Assembly (NCBI RefSeq): GCF_001399685.1
Contig: NZ_JTHN01000105.1
Location: forward strand, 1 to 64,000
Direction of reading: 5' to 3'
From: Paenibacillus sp. A3
GTDB taxonomy: Bacteria > Bacillota > Bacilli > Paenibacillales > NBRC-103111
DNA: 64,000 nucleotides
Shown here: piece by piece, positions 43,719 through 52,373 of the stretch
Position numbering within the stretch: the first letter of the stretch is position 1
Layout: each line of letters begins with the position of its first letter
Made by a program: the position numbers and the translations under genes
Notes under the pieces: model-generated
What the model was told of the DNA's origin: nothing
Databases searched by the model: none
What the model saw: the letters and a program-made list of their open reading frames with translations, nothing else

Positions 43719-45134
43719 TTATATGACCTCGGACAAGGCTCGGTACTGATGGTGCTCTTGGGAATTTCCGATACCGATGCCCTCGTAATGATAACCAAGC
43801 TGGGTCATCATTCCGGCCGACAGGAAGTTTCTGGTATCGAGTACATATTTATGATTCATCCGGCTGCCCATATCGCTCCAGTTCAGCAGGGCGTAATCTT
43901 CCCAATGCGTCAGCAGCACAATGGCATCCGATTGGTCCGCCACCTCTTCCGCCGCATGGCAATACGTTACCGCCAAGTTCGGGTTGAAGATATGGAACAT
44001 CTCCATTCCTTGCGGATCATGCACCTTGACGCTCGCCCCTTGGTTGATCATGCCTCTGATGATGAAGCTAGCTTGCGTATGGCGCGTATCGTCCGTGTTG
44101 GGCTTGAACGTAAGACCCAGGACGCCGATCGTCTTGCCGTAGAGCGTTCCTAATTTTTTCTTCACTTTTTCCACAATATACGCGTGCATTTCCAAGTTCG
44201 ATTCCATGGCGGCTTTCACGACATTAAGCTCGCGCCCGTGCTTCCGGCTCGCAGCCAAAAACTCCGCCGTATCTTTCGGGAAGCAGCTTCCGCTCCAACC
44301 GCTGGATACCTGCAAAAATTTGTTGCCGATCCGCGAATCCAAGCCCATGCCTTTGGATACCTCCAGCACGTTGGCTTGCATGGCCTCGCATAAACGGGCG
44401 ACTTCGTTGATATAGCTGATTTTGACGGCCAAAAAGGCATTGGACGCGTATTTGATCATCTCGGCGCTGCGGGTATCCGTCTCAAAATAAACGGGCAGAC
44501 CGCCCTCCCGCTGCGGGTTGAAGCCAAGCTGGTGAATAATTTCGTAAGGCTGCTCCATGTCGACAAGCTTGCTGTACAACTCTCTCATGATCGTTCTTGC
44601 CCGTTCGTTCAAGGTCCCGATCACGATCCGGTCCGGCAAAAATACGTCTTCTACCGCATAGCCTTCTCTTAAAAATTCAGGATTGCTGATGACGCTGAAG
44701 TGGACGTTGCTTTTCAGCCCCGAATGCTCTTCGACGATGGCGCTGACATGCTCGGCCGTTCCGACGGGAACAGTCGATTTATTGACAATGACCGTATAAC
44801 CGTCAGGCTTTATGGTTTTGGCGATGTTGATAGCCGCTCCTTCGATATATTTCAGATCGGCGCTCCCGTCCGGTCTTGACGGCGTACCTACCCCAATAAA
44901 CACGACATCCGCTTCCGCTACCGCATCGTACTCGACCGAAGCGTTCAGCGTCACCCCGGCATACGTTTTAATCAGGGTGTCCAAGCCGGGCTCGAAGATC
45001 GGGCTCTTGCCTTCGTTAATCGCCTGCACCTTGGATTGATCGATATCAATGACGGTTGTCTGATAACCGAGCGCAGCAAAAGCCGCTCCGGTAACGCTGC
45101 CGACATAACCTGCTCCTATGCAAACAACTCTCAT
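43719..45134 (-). CDS. UDP-glucose 6-dehydrogenase
   Basis: The protein has 471 residues; AAGGAGG precedes the ATG. The NAD-binding GAGYVG is at 8-13, NPEFLREG at about 151-158, and catalytic C284 in SGWSGSCFPKDT (usual GFGGSCFPKDT, here with a W and S). The C-terminal domain has GVLGLTFKPNTDDTRHTQA. It oxidises UDP-glucose twice to UDP-glucuronate, which feeds the adjacent decarboxylase and possibly the polymer. An insert of about 30 residues near 185-220 is longer than in TuaD. The GDP-mannose dehydrogenase alternative is less likely because UDP-xylose synthase follows. Confidence 0.93.
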   Translation of the reverse strand: MRVVCIGAGYVGSVTGAAFAALGYQTTVIDIDQSKVQAINEGKSPIFEPGLDTLIKTYAGVTLNASVEYDAVAEADVVFIGVGTPSRPDGSADLKYIEGAAINIAKTIKPDGYTVIVNKSTVPVGTAEHVSAIVEEHSGLKSNVHFSVISNPEFLREGYAVEDVFLPDRIVIGTLNERARTIMRELYSKLVDMEQPYEIIHQLGFNPQREGGLPVYFETDTRSAEMIKYASNAFLAVKISYINEVARLCEAMQANVLEVSKGMGLDSRIGNKFLQVSSGWSGSCFPKDTAEFLAASRKHGRELNVVKAAMESNLEMHAYIVEKVKKKLGTLYGKTIGVLGLTFKPNTDDTRHTQASFIIRGMINQGASVKVHDPQGMEMFHIFNPNLAVTYCHAAEEVADQSDAIVLLTHWEDYALLNWSDMGSRMNHKYVLDTRNFLSAGMMTQLGYHYEGIGIGNSQEHHQYRALSEVI

Positions 45135-45145
45135 GGTTTGCCTCC

Positions 45146-46123
45146 TTATACGACGTTTTGTTTCATGTCAGCTTCATGTTTCGCCCGATAAGCGTCAATC
45201 GTTCGTAATAACCCCTCTTCCAATTCAATGATCGGTTCCCAGTTCAGCAATCGCTTGGCTTTCTCGATATTGGGACGGCGAACTTTCGGATCGTCTACGG
45301 GTAGCTGGTGGAACGTAATGTTGCTGTCAGTATTGGCCAATTGCTTTACCAGTTGGGCAACTTCGATAATTTGATACTCTTTCGGATTGCCGATGTTAAT
45401 AATTTCGCCTGTGGCCAGATCGCTCTCCATCATCATTTGCAGGCCGCGAATATTGTCGTCTACATAACAAAAAGACCGGGTCTGCGTTCCGTCGCCATAT
45501 ACGGTCAGGTCTTCCCCGCGAATGGCCTGGGATACGAAATTCGAAATAACTCTTCCGTCATCGTTCCGCAAACCGGCGGAATACGTATTGAAAATTCTCG
45601 CAACCTTCACTTCCACGCCATAGCGTTTATGGTATTCGTAGCAGTAAACCTCGCCGAGTCTCTTCGCCTCGTCGTAGCAAGCGCGGGGACCCCAAGTGTT
45701 CACATTGCCCCGGTATTCCTCAGGCTGAGGGTGCACCTCCGGATCGCCGTAGGCTTCGCTGGTGCTCGTGTACAGCATTTTCGCTTTCTTAGCCTTGGCC
45801 AGCTCCAGCATATTTTGCGTTCCCAGCGTATTCACTCGCATCGTGCCAATAGGATCGTTTTGGTAGAATTTAGGAGAAGCAGGAGAGGCTAAATGATAAA
45901 TTTCGTCGACATGTCCGATTTTCTCAAGCTCTTCCGAGACGTCGTTCGAAATGTCCATTAACAAAAACTCGAAATTCGGATGAGTCAACTCCTGATGCAA
46001 ATTCGAGATTAATCCGGTAGACAATACATCGATGCCGATGACGTGGTGGTTTTGCTCAAGCAAGCTCCGCGTAAGATGAGAGCCGAGAAAGCCGGCCGCC
46101 CCGGTGATGACAATTCTTTTCAT
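45146..46123 (-). CDS. UDP-glucuronate decarboxylase (UDP-xylose synthase)
   Basis: The protein has 325 residues. It is an extended SDR enzyme with GAAGFLGS (8-15), the catalytic triad region TSTSEAYGDP (E123) and Y150-x3-K154 in CYDEAKR, and the specific phrases IYHLASPASPKFYQNDPIGTMRVNTLGT and HPQPEEYRGNVNTWGPRACYDEAKR typical of UXS. It oxidises, decarboxylates and re-reduces UDP-glucuronate to UDP-xylose. With the upstream UDP-glucose dehydrogenase it predicts xylose in the polysaccharide, which is not common in bacillus EPS. Confidence 0.92.
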   Translation of the reverse strand: MKRIVITGAAGFLGSHLTRSLLEQNHHVIGIDVLSTGLISNLHQELTHPNFEFLLMDISNDVSEELEKIGHVDEIYHLASPASPKFYQNDPIGTMRVNTLGTQNMLELAKAKKAKMLYTSTSEAYGDPEVHPQPEEYRGNVNTWGPRACYDEAKRLGEVYCYEYHKRYGVEVKVARIFNTYSAGLRNDDGRVISNFVSQAIRGEDLTVYGDGTQTRSFCYVDDNIRGLQMMMESDLATGEIINIGNPKEYQIIEVAQLVKQLANTDSNITFHQLPVDDPKVRRPNIEKAKRLLNWEPIIELEEGLLRTIDAYRAKHEADMKQNVV

Positions 46124-46139
46124 GACAATTCTCCTATTC

Positions 46140-46766
46140 TTAATGAGTATTGCTCTTGATCATGACACGCAGCGTGCCGAAAATGATTTTGATATCCAAC
46201 CAAAACGAAGCGCGTTTAATATAATACAGGTCATGGTGCAAATTTTCGTGAATCGGCTTTTTGCGATCCTCGCTAATTTGCCAGAGCCCCGTAATCCCCG
46301 GTTTGACGGAGAAACGCCCGTTTTCTGTGTCGGTATAGTATTGTTCGACGATAGACTTCTGCTCGGGACGCGGACCGATAAAGCTCATGTCCCCTTTTAA
46401 AATATTAAACAGCTGCGGCAGCTCGTCGAGACTGGTTTTGCGGATGAATCTTCCGACCTTGGTTATCCGGGGATCCTGATCGTTCTCAGGGGACCTTCCT
46501 TCGCGGGCAACATGCGTATACATGGAGCGAAACTTGTAAATGACAAACGGCTTGCCGCCTTTTCCGATGCGGTGCTGCTTGAAAACGACCGGGCCCTCCG
46601 ACTCTAATTTGATGAGAATGGCAACCATGATCAAGACCGGGAGCAGGAATAGAATTAATGCAATGCTTAAAATCAGATCGATCGCTGTCTTTACATACTT
46701 CACATACACATCGGACGATTTGGTTATATCGTCTTCCATCGAGTCTTGATAGGTCGCGGAGTCCAA
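46140..46766 (-). CDS. undecaprenyl-phosphate sugar phosphotransferase (initiating transferase)
   Basis: The protein has 208 residues from the TTG at 46766, eight bases behind GGAGGG; a GTG at 46784 lies inside the ribosome binding site and an ATG at 46739 is possible. One membrane helix (about 28-52) is followed by the bacterial_transf domain: GPVVFKQHRIGKGGKPFVIYKFRSMY, RITKVGRFIRKTSLDELPQLFNILKGDMSFIGPRPE and LKPGITGLWQI-like VKPGITGLWQISEDR. It transfers a hexose-1-phosphate from a UDP-sugar to the lipid carrier, the first committed step of each repeat unit. Confidence 0.94.
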   Translation of the reverse strand: MDSATYQDSMEDDITKSSDVYVKYVKTAIDLILSIALILFLLPVLIMVAILIKLESEGPVVFKQHRIGKGGKPFVIYKFRSMYTHVAREGRSPENDQDPRITKVGRFIRKTSLDELPQLFNILKGDMSFIGPRPEQKSIVEQYYTDTENGRFSVKPGITGLWQISEDRKKPIHENLHHDLYYIKRASFWLDIKIIFGTLRVMIKSNTH

Positions 46767-46784
46767 GTAAGATGCCCTCCTCAC

Positions 46785-47675
46785 TTAAACGACAATCTTT
46801 TCAATTTTTAAATCTTTGGCGATGTCCTGCAAATACGTCCCGAACTCTTCCGCCAGCTCTCGGTTTCTTAGCGCGTATTCGACGGTGGCCTTCAAAAAAC
46901 CAAGCTTGCTTCCCACGTCATAAAGCGTTCCTTCATATATATAGCTGTAAATGGATTCCCGCGCAGTCAACTCTTTTAAAGCGTCTGTCAGTTGGATTTC
47001 CCCGCCAACGCCAGGCGCTGTATGTTCCAAAATATCAAAAATGGTCGGACTCAAAATATATCTTCCCGAAATCGCCAGATTCGATGGCGGATCCTGCTTC
47101 GGCTTCTCTACGAGATTATGAACTAAATGTACGCGGTCCTCGATGCGTTCCGAGACGACGACCCCGTAATTTTGCACTTCGCTCCAAGGCACCGGTTCGA
47201 CGGCAATGACCGAACCGCCCGTTTCATCATACACATCGATCATTTGTTTCAAGCAAGGCACCTTATGATCGATGATCATATCGCCGAGCAGCACCGCAAA
47301 AGGCTCATCCGCAATAAACTTTCTTGCGCTCCAGATCGCATGGCCAAGGCCTAAAGCTTCTTTTTGCCTTACATAGTGAATATCTACCATATTCGTGATT
47401 TCTTTCACGATATGAAGCAGATCGTTCTTTTGTTTGCCTTCGAGAGTGATTTCAAGTTCAAAGTTTTTGTCAAAATGATCCTCGATCGACTTTTTGCTGC
47501 GTCCGGTCACGATGATGATATCTTCAATTCCCGACTGGATCGCTTCTTCTACGATATATTGAATGGTAGGCTTGTCGACGATAGGCAGCATTTCCTTGGG
47601 CATGGCTTTCGTTGCCGGTAAAAAACGGGTACCCAGGCCGGCAGCCGGAATAACAGCCTTTCTAACTTTTTTCAT
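46785..47675 (-). CDS. galU: UTP-glucose-1-phosphate uridylyltransferase
   Basis: The protein has 296 residues from the ATG at 47675 behind GGAGTGG. The start is KVRKAVIPAAGLGTRFLPATKAMPKEMLPIVDKPTIQYIVEEA, the GalU signature, with FAVLLGDMIID and later VEPVPWSEVQNYGVV and GGEIQLTDAL. It makes UDP-glucose from glucose-1-phosphate and UTP and is the first gene of the EPS operon, feeding UDP-glucose to the dehydrogenase and glycosyltransferases. The gene is the promoter-proximal member and lies beside the XRE 3 divergon. Confidence 0.95.
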   Translation of the reverse strand: MKKVRKAVIPAAGLGTRFLPATKAMPKEMLPIVDKPTIQYIVEEAIQSGIEDIIIVTGRSKKSIEDHFDKNFELEITLEGKQKNDLLHIVKEITNMVDIHYVRQKEALGLGHAIWSARKFIADEPFAVLLGDMIIDHKVPCLKQMIDVYDETGGSVIAVEPVPWSEVQNYGVVVSERIEDRVHLVHNLVEKPKQDPPSNLAISGRYILSPTIFDILEHTAPGVGGEIQLTDALKELTARESIYSYIYEGTLYDVGSKLGFLKATVEYALRNRELAEEFGTYLQDIAKDLKIEKIVV

Positions 47676-47850
47676 GAAATCCACTCCATTATTTTTATAT
47701 TGAAAAAATGTTGCCCGAGGCATCTAACCTCTCCTCACGTCACACTCTCGACGATACACGTCTAAGGTTTAGCCAACCCACAGCATGACCGAGTACCTCC
47801 GTTGATAACGGTAAGGAGATATCACCGAAAATGAAAGCGTTGAAAATATT

Positions 47851-47906
47851 GATACGTATTGTAACATTTATGGTTCTAATTTATAATACATTTTGTATCA
47901 AGTCAA
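47851..47906. promoter_or_regulatory. EPS-operon / XRE 3 divergent control region with two Xre-type operators
   Basis: GATAC-GTATT-GTAAC (47851-47865) overlaps TTGTAA (-35, 47859-47864) and AATAC-ATTTT-GTATC (47885-47899) overlaps TATAAT (-10, 47882-47887) of a plus-strand promoter with a 17-bp spacer driving XRE 3. On the minus strand TTGACT (47906-47901) is a candidate -35 for the EPS operon, though spacing to a clear -10 is not ideal. GTTCTAA at 47873-47879 resembles a SinR box. Confidence 0.65.
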
Positions 47907-47958
47907 TTGTTATTTTTTCACCATTTTCATGTTTTTATTTTGTTGAGGAGTGATTTCG

Positions 47959-48324
47959 ATGCAATACGACACCAGGATTGCGGCTTTGCGGGATAAGAGC
48001 GGGTTCACGCAAGAGGAGCTGGCGGACCTGCTTGGAATATCGCGGGCGTCCTTGTCACACTATGAAAAAAACCGCAGAAAACCGGACTTTCAAACCTTGA
48101 CAAGACTAGCGGATTTTTTTAAAGTAACAATAGATTACTTAATTGGGCGACCTCCCCAGTGGTTTTTTCAAACTGAAATTCGGGAATTTGTCGATTTGGA
48201 TCAGCTTGATAACGAAGAGATGTTTCGCTTGTTCGATCTGCGTTGGGATGGCCATCTTTTAACCGAAGCCGAGACCAAAAAAATGATAGACCTCGCGCTG
48301 CAACCGCGAGTCTTGAAGCAATGA
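47959..48324 (+). CDS. XRE-family repressor 3
   Basis: The protein has 121 residues from the ATG at 47959 behind GAGGAGTG. The helix-turn-helix IAALRDKSGFTQEELADLLGISRASLSHYEKNRRKPDFQTLTRLADFFKVTIDYLIG is of the same type as XRE 1 and 2 but the C-terminal part is shorter and diverged (FVDLDQLDNEEMFRLFDLRWDGHLLTEAETKKMIDLA). It is divergent from the EPS operon and overlaps operators, so it is a strong candidate local repressor or activator of that operon. The glycosidase gene 62 bp downstream probably shares its transcript. Confidence 0.9.
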   Translation: MQYDTRIAALRDKSGFTQEELADLLGISRASLSHYEKNRRKPDFQTLTRLADFFKVTIDYLIGRPPQWFFQTEIREFVDLDQLDNEEMFRLFDLRWDGHLLTEAETKKMIDLALQPRVLKQ

Positions 48325-48386
48325 TACCGGCCATTCTGTTACACTTGTCGTCCATGTCCAACTCCATAAAAAAAAGGACGGGGAAT

Positions 48387-49745
48387 ATGTATCTACTAGC
48401 CGCTAAGACGATGATTCCGTTCTTGTTACTCACTGGTCTGGTTACGAATTCTGAATTAAACTCTCCTCCGATTATCGAAAAGCCCGCGCCGGAGCGAAAA
48501 GTCGCTTCCCTGTTGGGGGGCGGTAATTTCACCAACGAGGCGGCGCATTCGACGAACGACCTGACTTACATGCGCAAATTAAACATAAGCTGGGCACGGC
48601 TTAATCTATACCCTCAGTACTATTACAGCAAGCAGACCCCCAAGACCGACTCGATCGAGAAAGTCATGTCGGATATGTACAGCCATAAGATCACGCCCAT
48701 GATTTTGTTCGAATATTACGGAAGCTATGAGAAAAAAGGCATTCCCATCGGGGATTATTCGAAATGGTATTCCATTGGACAAGCCTATGCGGAAACGTAC
48801 CGGCCGGGAGGAACATGGGCTGCTGAGCGTGGCATCAAAGATTGGGGAGTTACGGTATTTTCTGCTTTTAACGAACCCGATGTCGAAAGAACCATTCCCT
48901 TTGAGAAATACTATCAGGCTTTAAAGGGATTAGCCGACGGCGTGCATTCCGTCGATCCCAAGCTCAAGGTCATTCCGGGCGGGTTCAGCTCTCAGAACGC
49001 CTTCTCCGACTGGTCCTTGAAAGGCTATGGTCCTGCCATCGCCGAGCTATTGAATAACGGGACCTTGGACGGACTCGACCTGCATACGTACTATGACGAT
49101 AAATACGCTCCGATTCCGGGAACTTACAAGAACTCGGCGCAAAACAATTTTGACCAAATCAAAAAAAGGCTGGGCCTGACCCGGGATATTCACTTTTATT
49201 CGACGGAGTTCAATGTCAAGCAAAGCAAGCCGCCGCACACCGCGCAAACGGAAGAATATTTGGCCAAGCAGTTTTTAACCGCCATTTGGGACAACCTTGG
49301 GGTTGTGAAGAACGACGGTCATACGCCCGCCACTCAATTCGCCATGCCGTGGAGTCTGCTGCAGACCGGCAAAGAAGACAAGCTCTACGGGATGCGGACG
49401 GAGCACGAAGGGAGCGCTTCTCAGACCGTTTCCCGGACGAAGGTGCTGCAGTTGGTGACGGAAGTGACGGCAGATGCCTCGTTTGAATATCTCGATCCGA
49501 AGAAAAAGGGAGAATATATTCTCACGAGCCCCGGCAAAAAAATATGGGTCTGGCAAAACGTGAAAGGCTGGAGCAACCGTACGGGACATACATATCAAAT
49601 CGATAATATCCCCAGCGGAGCCAAAGAACTGGCCGTCTACCGGTGGAACGGGTTGAACGAAGTCATCCCTCTTGATGCAAGCAAGCGCACGGTCACGTTG
49701 AACAATTTGAACCAAGACGAAACGTATATGTTTGTTGCGCGATAA
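48387..49745 (+). CDS. secreted clan GH-A (GH39-like) glycoside hydrolase
   Basis: The protein has 452 residues from the ATG at 48387 behind GGACGGGGAA; earlier in-frame codons overlap XRE 3. An N-terminal hydrophobic segment (about 3-20) serves for export. A TIM-barrel follows with ISWARLNLYPQYYY, the acid/base E163 in SAFNEPDVE and the nucleophile E274 in HFYSTEFNV, the spacing of clan A families such as GH39 and GH5. A small C-terminal beta domain ends the protein. In view of the neighbouring UDP-xylose pathway, a beta-xylosidase-type or EPS-trimming activity is plausible but not proven. Confidence 0.75.
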   Translation: MYLLAAKTMIPFLLLTGLVTNSELNSPPIIEKPAPERKVASLLGGGNFTNEAAHSTNDLTYMRKLNISWARLNLYPQYYYSKQTPKTDSIEKVMSDMYSHKITPMILFEYYGSYEKKGIPIGDYSKWYSIGQAYAETYRPGGTWAAERGIKDWGVTVFSAFNEPDVERTIPFEKYYQALKGLADGVHSVDPKLKVIPGGFSSQNAFSDWSLKGYGPAIAELLNNGTLDGLDLHTYYDDKYAPIPGTYKNSAQNNFDQIKKRLGLTRDIHFYSTEFNVKQSKPPHTAQTEEYLAKQFLTAIWDNLGVVKNDGHTPATQFAMPWSLLQTGKEDKLYGMRTEHEGSASQTVSRTKVLQLVTEVTADASFEYLDPKKKGEYILTSPGKKIWVWQNVKGWSNRTGHTYQIDNIPSGAKELAVYRWNGLNEVIPLDASKRTVTLNNLNQDETYMFVAR

Positions 49746-49758
49746 CCGCTTCATGAAT

Positions 49759-49824
49759 AAGAAAAGCTTCTTATCGAAGCCTATTCGAGGAAGATAAATT
49801 CGTGTTTTAGAGGAAGCTTTTCTT
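49759..49824. terminator. large inverted repeat behind the glycosidase gene
   Basis: AAGAAAAGCTTC (49759-49770) pairs perfectly with GAAGCTTTTCTT (49813-49824), with an inner TTATC/GATAA stem. It ends in TTTTCTT and may terminate the plus-strand transcript. Confidence 0.5.
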
Positions 49825-49826
49825 GC

Positions 49827-49873
49827 GATATAGAATTCAATCAGCTCCGCTGATAACTTATCAATTCTATATC
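49827..49873. repeat. nested inverted repeat of unknown function
   Basis: GATATAGAATT (49827-49837) pairs perfectly with AATTCTATATC (49863-49873), and inside it ATCAGC-TCC-GCTGAT forms a second perfect hairpin. It sits between two terminator-like hairpins. Confidence 0.6.
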
Positions 49874-49875
49874 TA

Positions 49876-49926
49876 AAAAACAGACGTCCTGAAAATCGCT
49901 ATCCTCATTTCAGAACGTCTGTTTTT
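49876..49926. terminator. bidirectional terminator
   Basis: AAAAACAGACGT (49876-49887) and ACGTCTGTTTTT (49915-49926) form a perfect 12-bp stem, extended by CTGAAA/TTTCAG inside, with T-runs both ways. Confidence 0.9.
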
Positions 49927-49934
49927 ACTTTTCC

Positions 49935-51797
49935 TCAATCGACCGGCTTCCGGCTCAAAATATATTGCACCGAGTCTCCGGCGGGCAAATTCACCTGAAA
50001 TTCGGCCCAAGGCGAAGCTTTAAGCTTCACCTGCTGAACGGCGTCGCGGTACGTCTCTCCCGGACCGATCCGTTCCCCGTGATAGTCGCCTTTCAAGGGC
50101 ATCTTCACCCGGACGCGCACCGTTTGCGGCGAATCCTCAAAGTTGACGAAATTGACAAGAAGCTTGTCGGAGGTTGCTCCCGAACCGGGAAGCGGCGCCA
50201 AATAGCTGGTATCTACCGCACGGACATACACTTTTTTATCATTGGTTTCGGAACGGTTCATGATTTCAAAGCTGAGCGGTTTACCGTGCGTCGCATAAGC
50301 CAAAGCCAACCGTCTGAAAATCTTGACCCTGCTGTCCTGATTGCCGGGAAACGAATAGCTGCGCGTAGTTGCCGGGTCGTGTGACTTGAAGTCAAAATCA
50401 TGGCGGAACAGTTCATAGTTCTTATAGAATGCGGCGTGCTGGATAAAAATATCGCTGAAGCCGATATGGGCTCTTAAAATGCGGTCGAAGACAGCCGATT
50501 GCTTCTGGCTGGCGCCGTAGGCGGGAGGGTCCAAATGGGTGTTGGTCGTTCCGACTTCCGTATTTAGCATTTTTTTCGGAAGGCCGTCCTCATCCGATCC
50601 TAGCGTCCGCAGGTTTTCAACAAAGCTTCCTCCTTCGTTATCGGCATAAGACGTTCCGTAAGCATGACCGTTTGTAAGATCGGTAAGGTCTTCCAACTCT
50701 TTTCTTTGCAGCGAGTCCCGCTCCCAGCCGTACGGTTCGCCTCCCGTAGATTTATAAGACCATCCCGGGGAAACAATCTGCAGATGCGGGCTATAGATCG
50801 GCCGGTGTTCGGACAGCCATTGGGCCACGGCGACATTGACTGCTTTGGAACGCTCAAACAGACCGGGCTCATTATCTACTTCATAATATTGGATGTACCG
50901 GCCATATTGCTTGAGAAAGTCCGTCAGCTTCGCTCTGGCGTCAGCAGGTAAACCTCCATCCGGATCGAGCGTTATATTTTTGGTATAGAGATACAACGCA
51001 ACGGCACCTGTGTTGTACTCCTTTAACGCAGCATAGTAATTTTTCATGTCCGAACAAGAATTTCCGACATTCGAAAAACATCCTGCGCGAACGATGTTTC
51101 CACTATATGCAATACCCAACCATTTCAGAACATATGGCAAATGCCGCGTGGCCGCCGTATCGAAGTAATAATCGTTCGAAGCGCCCCCGGTCCCCATTTG
51201 GATATAGCGGCCGTGCACTGGTTCCTCGGAAGGGTATGGCAGCGCTTCCAGTTCCAAATAGTCCCACGACCACGATAAATGAGGATCTTCTTTATCGGAG
51301 CAATAGAGACAACGCTCGGCCCCCAGCTTGAGCTCATTGTGCCCCTGCTTCAGCTGTTCCTTGGGAATATACAGCACATAGAGCTTTTTATACTTATAGG
51401 GACTATTCTCGCCGATTCCGGCAATCTGAATCATACCGGACAACGTCCCGTTCGAGAAAACCGACATTTGAGGGACGGCTTTGGAGGCGGACAGAACCCG
51501 GACTTTGAAATTTACGCCATGCTCAGGAACTTTGTTTAACGAATAACGAATGGATAAATTGCGTGTGATCGAGGCGTCCAACCCTGCAGGGAAATCGCCC
51601 CATACCGCTTGAGACGTTCCTTGTTTCACTTGGTACTGGAGCTTATCTGCGGTTAGATTGACCGCGAACTCCTGCTTCGAGTCGTCTTCCACCCCGATTC
51701 TCCAAATGCGGGGGTCTTGCTCGGGCAATTGCAGCGTAAATCCGGACAGTAGCAGCAATCCTGCAAGGATAAACATGATGCCTGCTTTTTTTAACAT
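49935..51797 (-). CDS. secreted glycosidase-like protein with N-terminal carbohydrate-binding region
   Basis: The protein has 620 residues; GGAGGGATAC precedes the ATG. A signal peptide (about 5-23) leads into a beta-sandwich region (about 28-185) resembling domain III of rhamnogalacturonan lyases (WRIGVEDD, GMIQIAGIG, WDYLELEAL). A TIM-barrel part follows with acid/base E310 in YYEVDNEPGLFE and nucleophile E414 in MLNTEVGTT. The C-terminal beta domain (DKLLVNFVNFEDSPQTV) closes it. The CLYCS pair may form a disulfide or metal site. It is paralogous over its whole length to the first 630 residues of the protein at 53781-57071. Role: processing or release of the locus's own EPS. Confidence 0.75.
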   Translation of the reverse strand: MLKKAGIMFILAGLLLLSGFTLQLPEQDPRIWRIGVEDDSKQEFAVNLTADKLQYQVKQGTSQAVWGDFPAGLDASITRNLSIRYSLNKVPEHGVNFKVRVLSASKAVPQMSVFSNGTLSGMIQIAGIGENSPYKYKKLYVLYIPKEQLKQGHNELKLGAERCLYCSDKEDPHLSWSWDYLELEALPYPSEEPVHGRYIQMGTGGASNDYYFDTAATRHLPYVLKWLGIAYSGNIVRAGCFSNVGNSCSDMKNYYAALKEYNTGAVALYLYTKNITLDPDGGLPADARAKLTDFLKQYGRYIQYYEVDNEPGLFERSKAVNVAVAQWLSEHRPIYSPHLQIVSPGWSYKSTGGEPYGWERDSLQRKELEDLTDLTNGHAYGTSYADNEGGSFVENLRTLGSDEDGLPKKMLNTEVGTTNTHLDPPAYGASQKQSAVFDRILRAHIGFSDIFIQHAAFYKNYELFRHDFDFKSHDPATTRSYSFPGNQDSRVKIFRRLALAYATHGKPLSFEIMNRSETNDKKVYVRAVDTSYLAPLPGSGATSDKLLVNFVNFEDSPQTVRVRVKMPLKGDYHGERIGPGETYRDAVQQVKLKASPWAEFQVNLPAGDSVQYILSRKPVD

Positions 51798-51826
51798 GTA
51801 TCCCTCCGTACCGGTCCAAATTCGGT

Positions 51827-52261
51827 TTATAACTGAATATCAATATGCGCCGAGCCCATCGGGGCTTCGAAGAGATGATAGCTCTCGCGAACCTTCCGGC
51901 AGTCTGCCACATGCTTGATCAGCCATTTCCATGCGGATTCGGTCTCGGGCTCCAGATGAAGCTCCACATTATAGACAAGCTCCGAATCGTTCAACCGGTT
52001 CACGCCATACACGCGGCCTTCCAAAGCAATCACGTGATCCGATGTCGAAAGCTCTATTCCGATCACCAGCTCCGTTTGCAGAGGCAGCAGCAAGGTCGAA
52101 GCGAACGAAATTCGGTATTCCTCCATAACAATAATACGAATAGGAGCAAACTTTGTGATAACCGGCGTGCGGTTCAATTGTTTAATGGTCATTAAAGCGT
52201 GGCCTGCAAATGACAGATCCATTTCACTAGCCGGATCGGCAAGTTCATAAGTGGTGATCAA
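51827..52261 (-). CDS. PilZ-like domain protein without the RxxxR motif
   Basis: The protein has 144 residues. The centre is beta-rich (APIRIIVMEEYRISFASTLLLPLQTELVIGIELSTSDHVIALEGRVYGVNRL..VYNVELHLEP), matching a PilZ barrel, and a terminal helix follows (SAWKWLIKHVADCRKVRESY). The RxxxR c-di-GMP clamp is not visible, so binding of the nucleotide is uncertain. The N-terminal HALMTIKQLNRTPVITKFAP is typical of a Paenibacillus-type variant I have seen called PilZ. It sits between EPS glycosidase genes, with an Xre-type operator upstream, suggesting a role in EPS control. Confidence 0.55.
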   Translation of the reverse strand: MITTYELADPASEMDLSFAGHALMTIKQLNRTPVITKFAPIRIIVMEEYRISFASTLLLPLQTELVIGIELSTSDHVIALEGRVYGVNRLNDSELVYNVELHLEPETESAWKWLIKHVADCRKVRESYHLFEAPMGSAHIDIQL

Positions 52262-52342
52262 TTCGGGCCCTCCTTTGCTTCTTGTGTTGAGTGATACAAT
52301 TCGGACGAAATTTCAAGGTAATGTTTATATAATTAAATTTAT

Positions 52343-52357
52343 GTTACAATATGTATC
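52343..52357. promoter_or_regulatory. Xre-type operator upstream of the PilZ-like gene
   Basis: GTTAC-AATAT-GTATC differs from GATAC-N5-GTATC by one base and lies 82 bp upstream of the PilZ-like start. A lone half-site GATAC is at 52293-52297. Confidence 0.55.
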
Positions 52358-52373
52358 GTTGTCAAGTTGATAT

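Noticed and set aside
47832-47845. cre-like sequence in the EPS control region
   Set aside because: TGAAAGCGTTGAAA misses two of the specified positions in the second half of the consensus; too weak to list.
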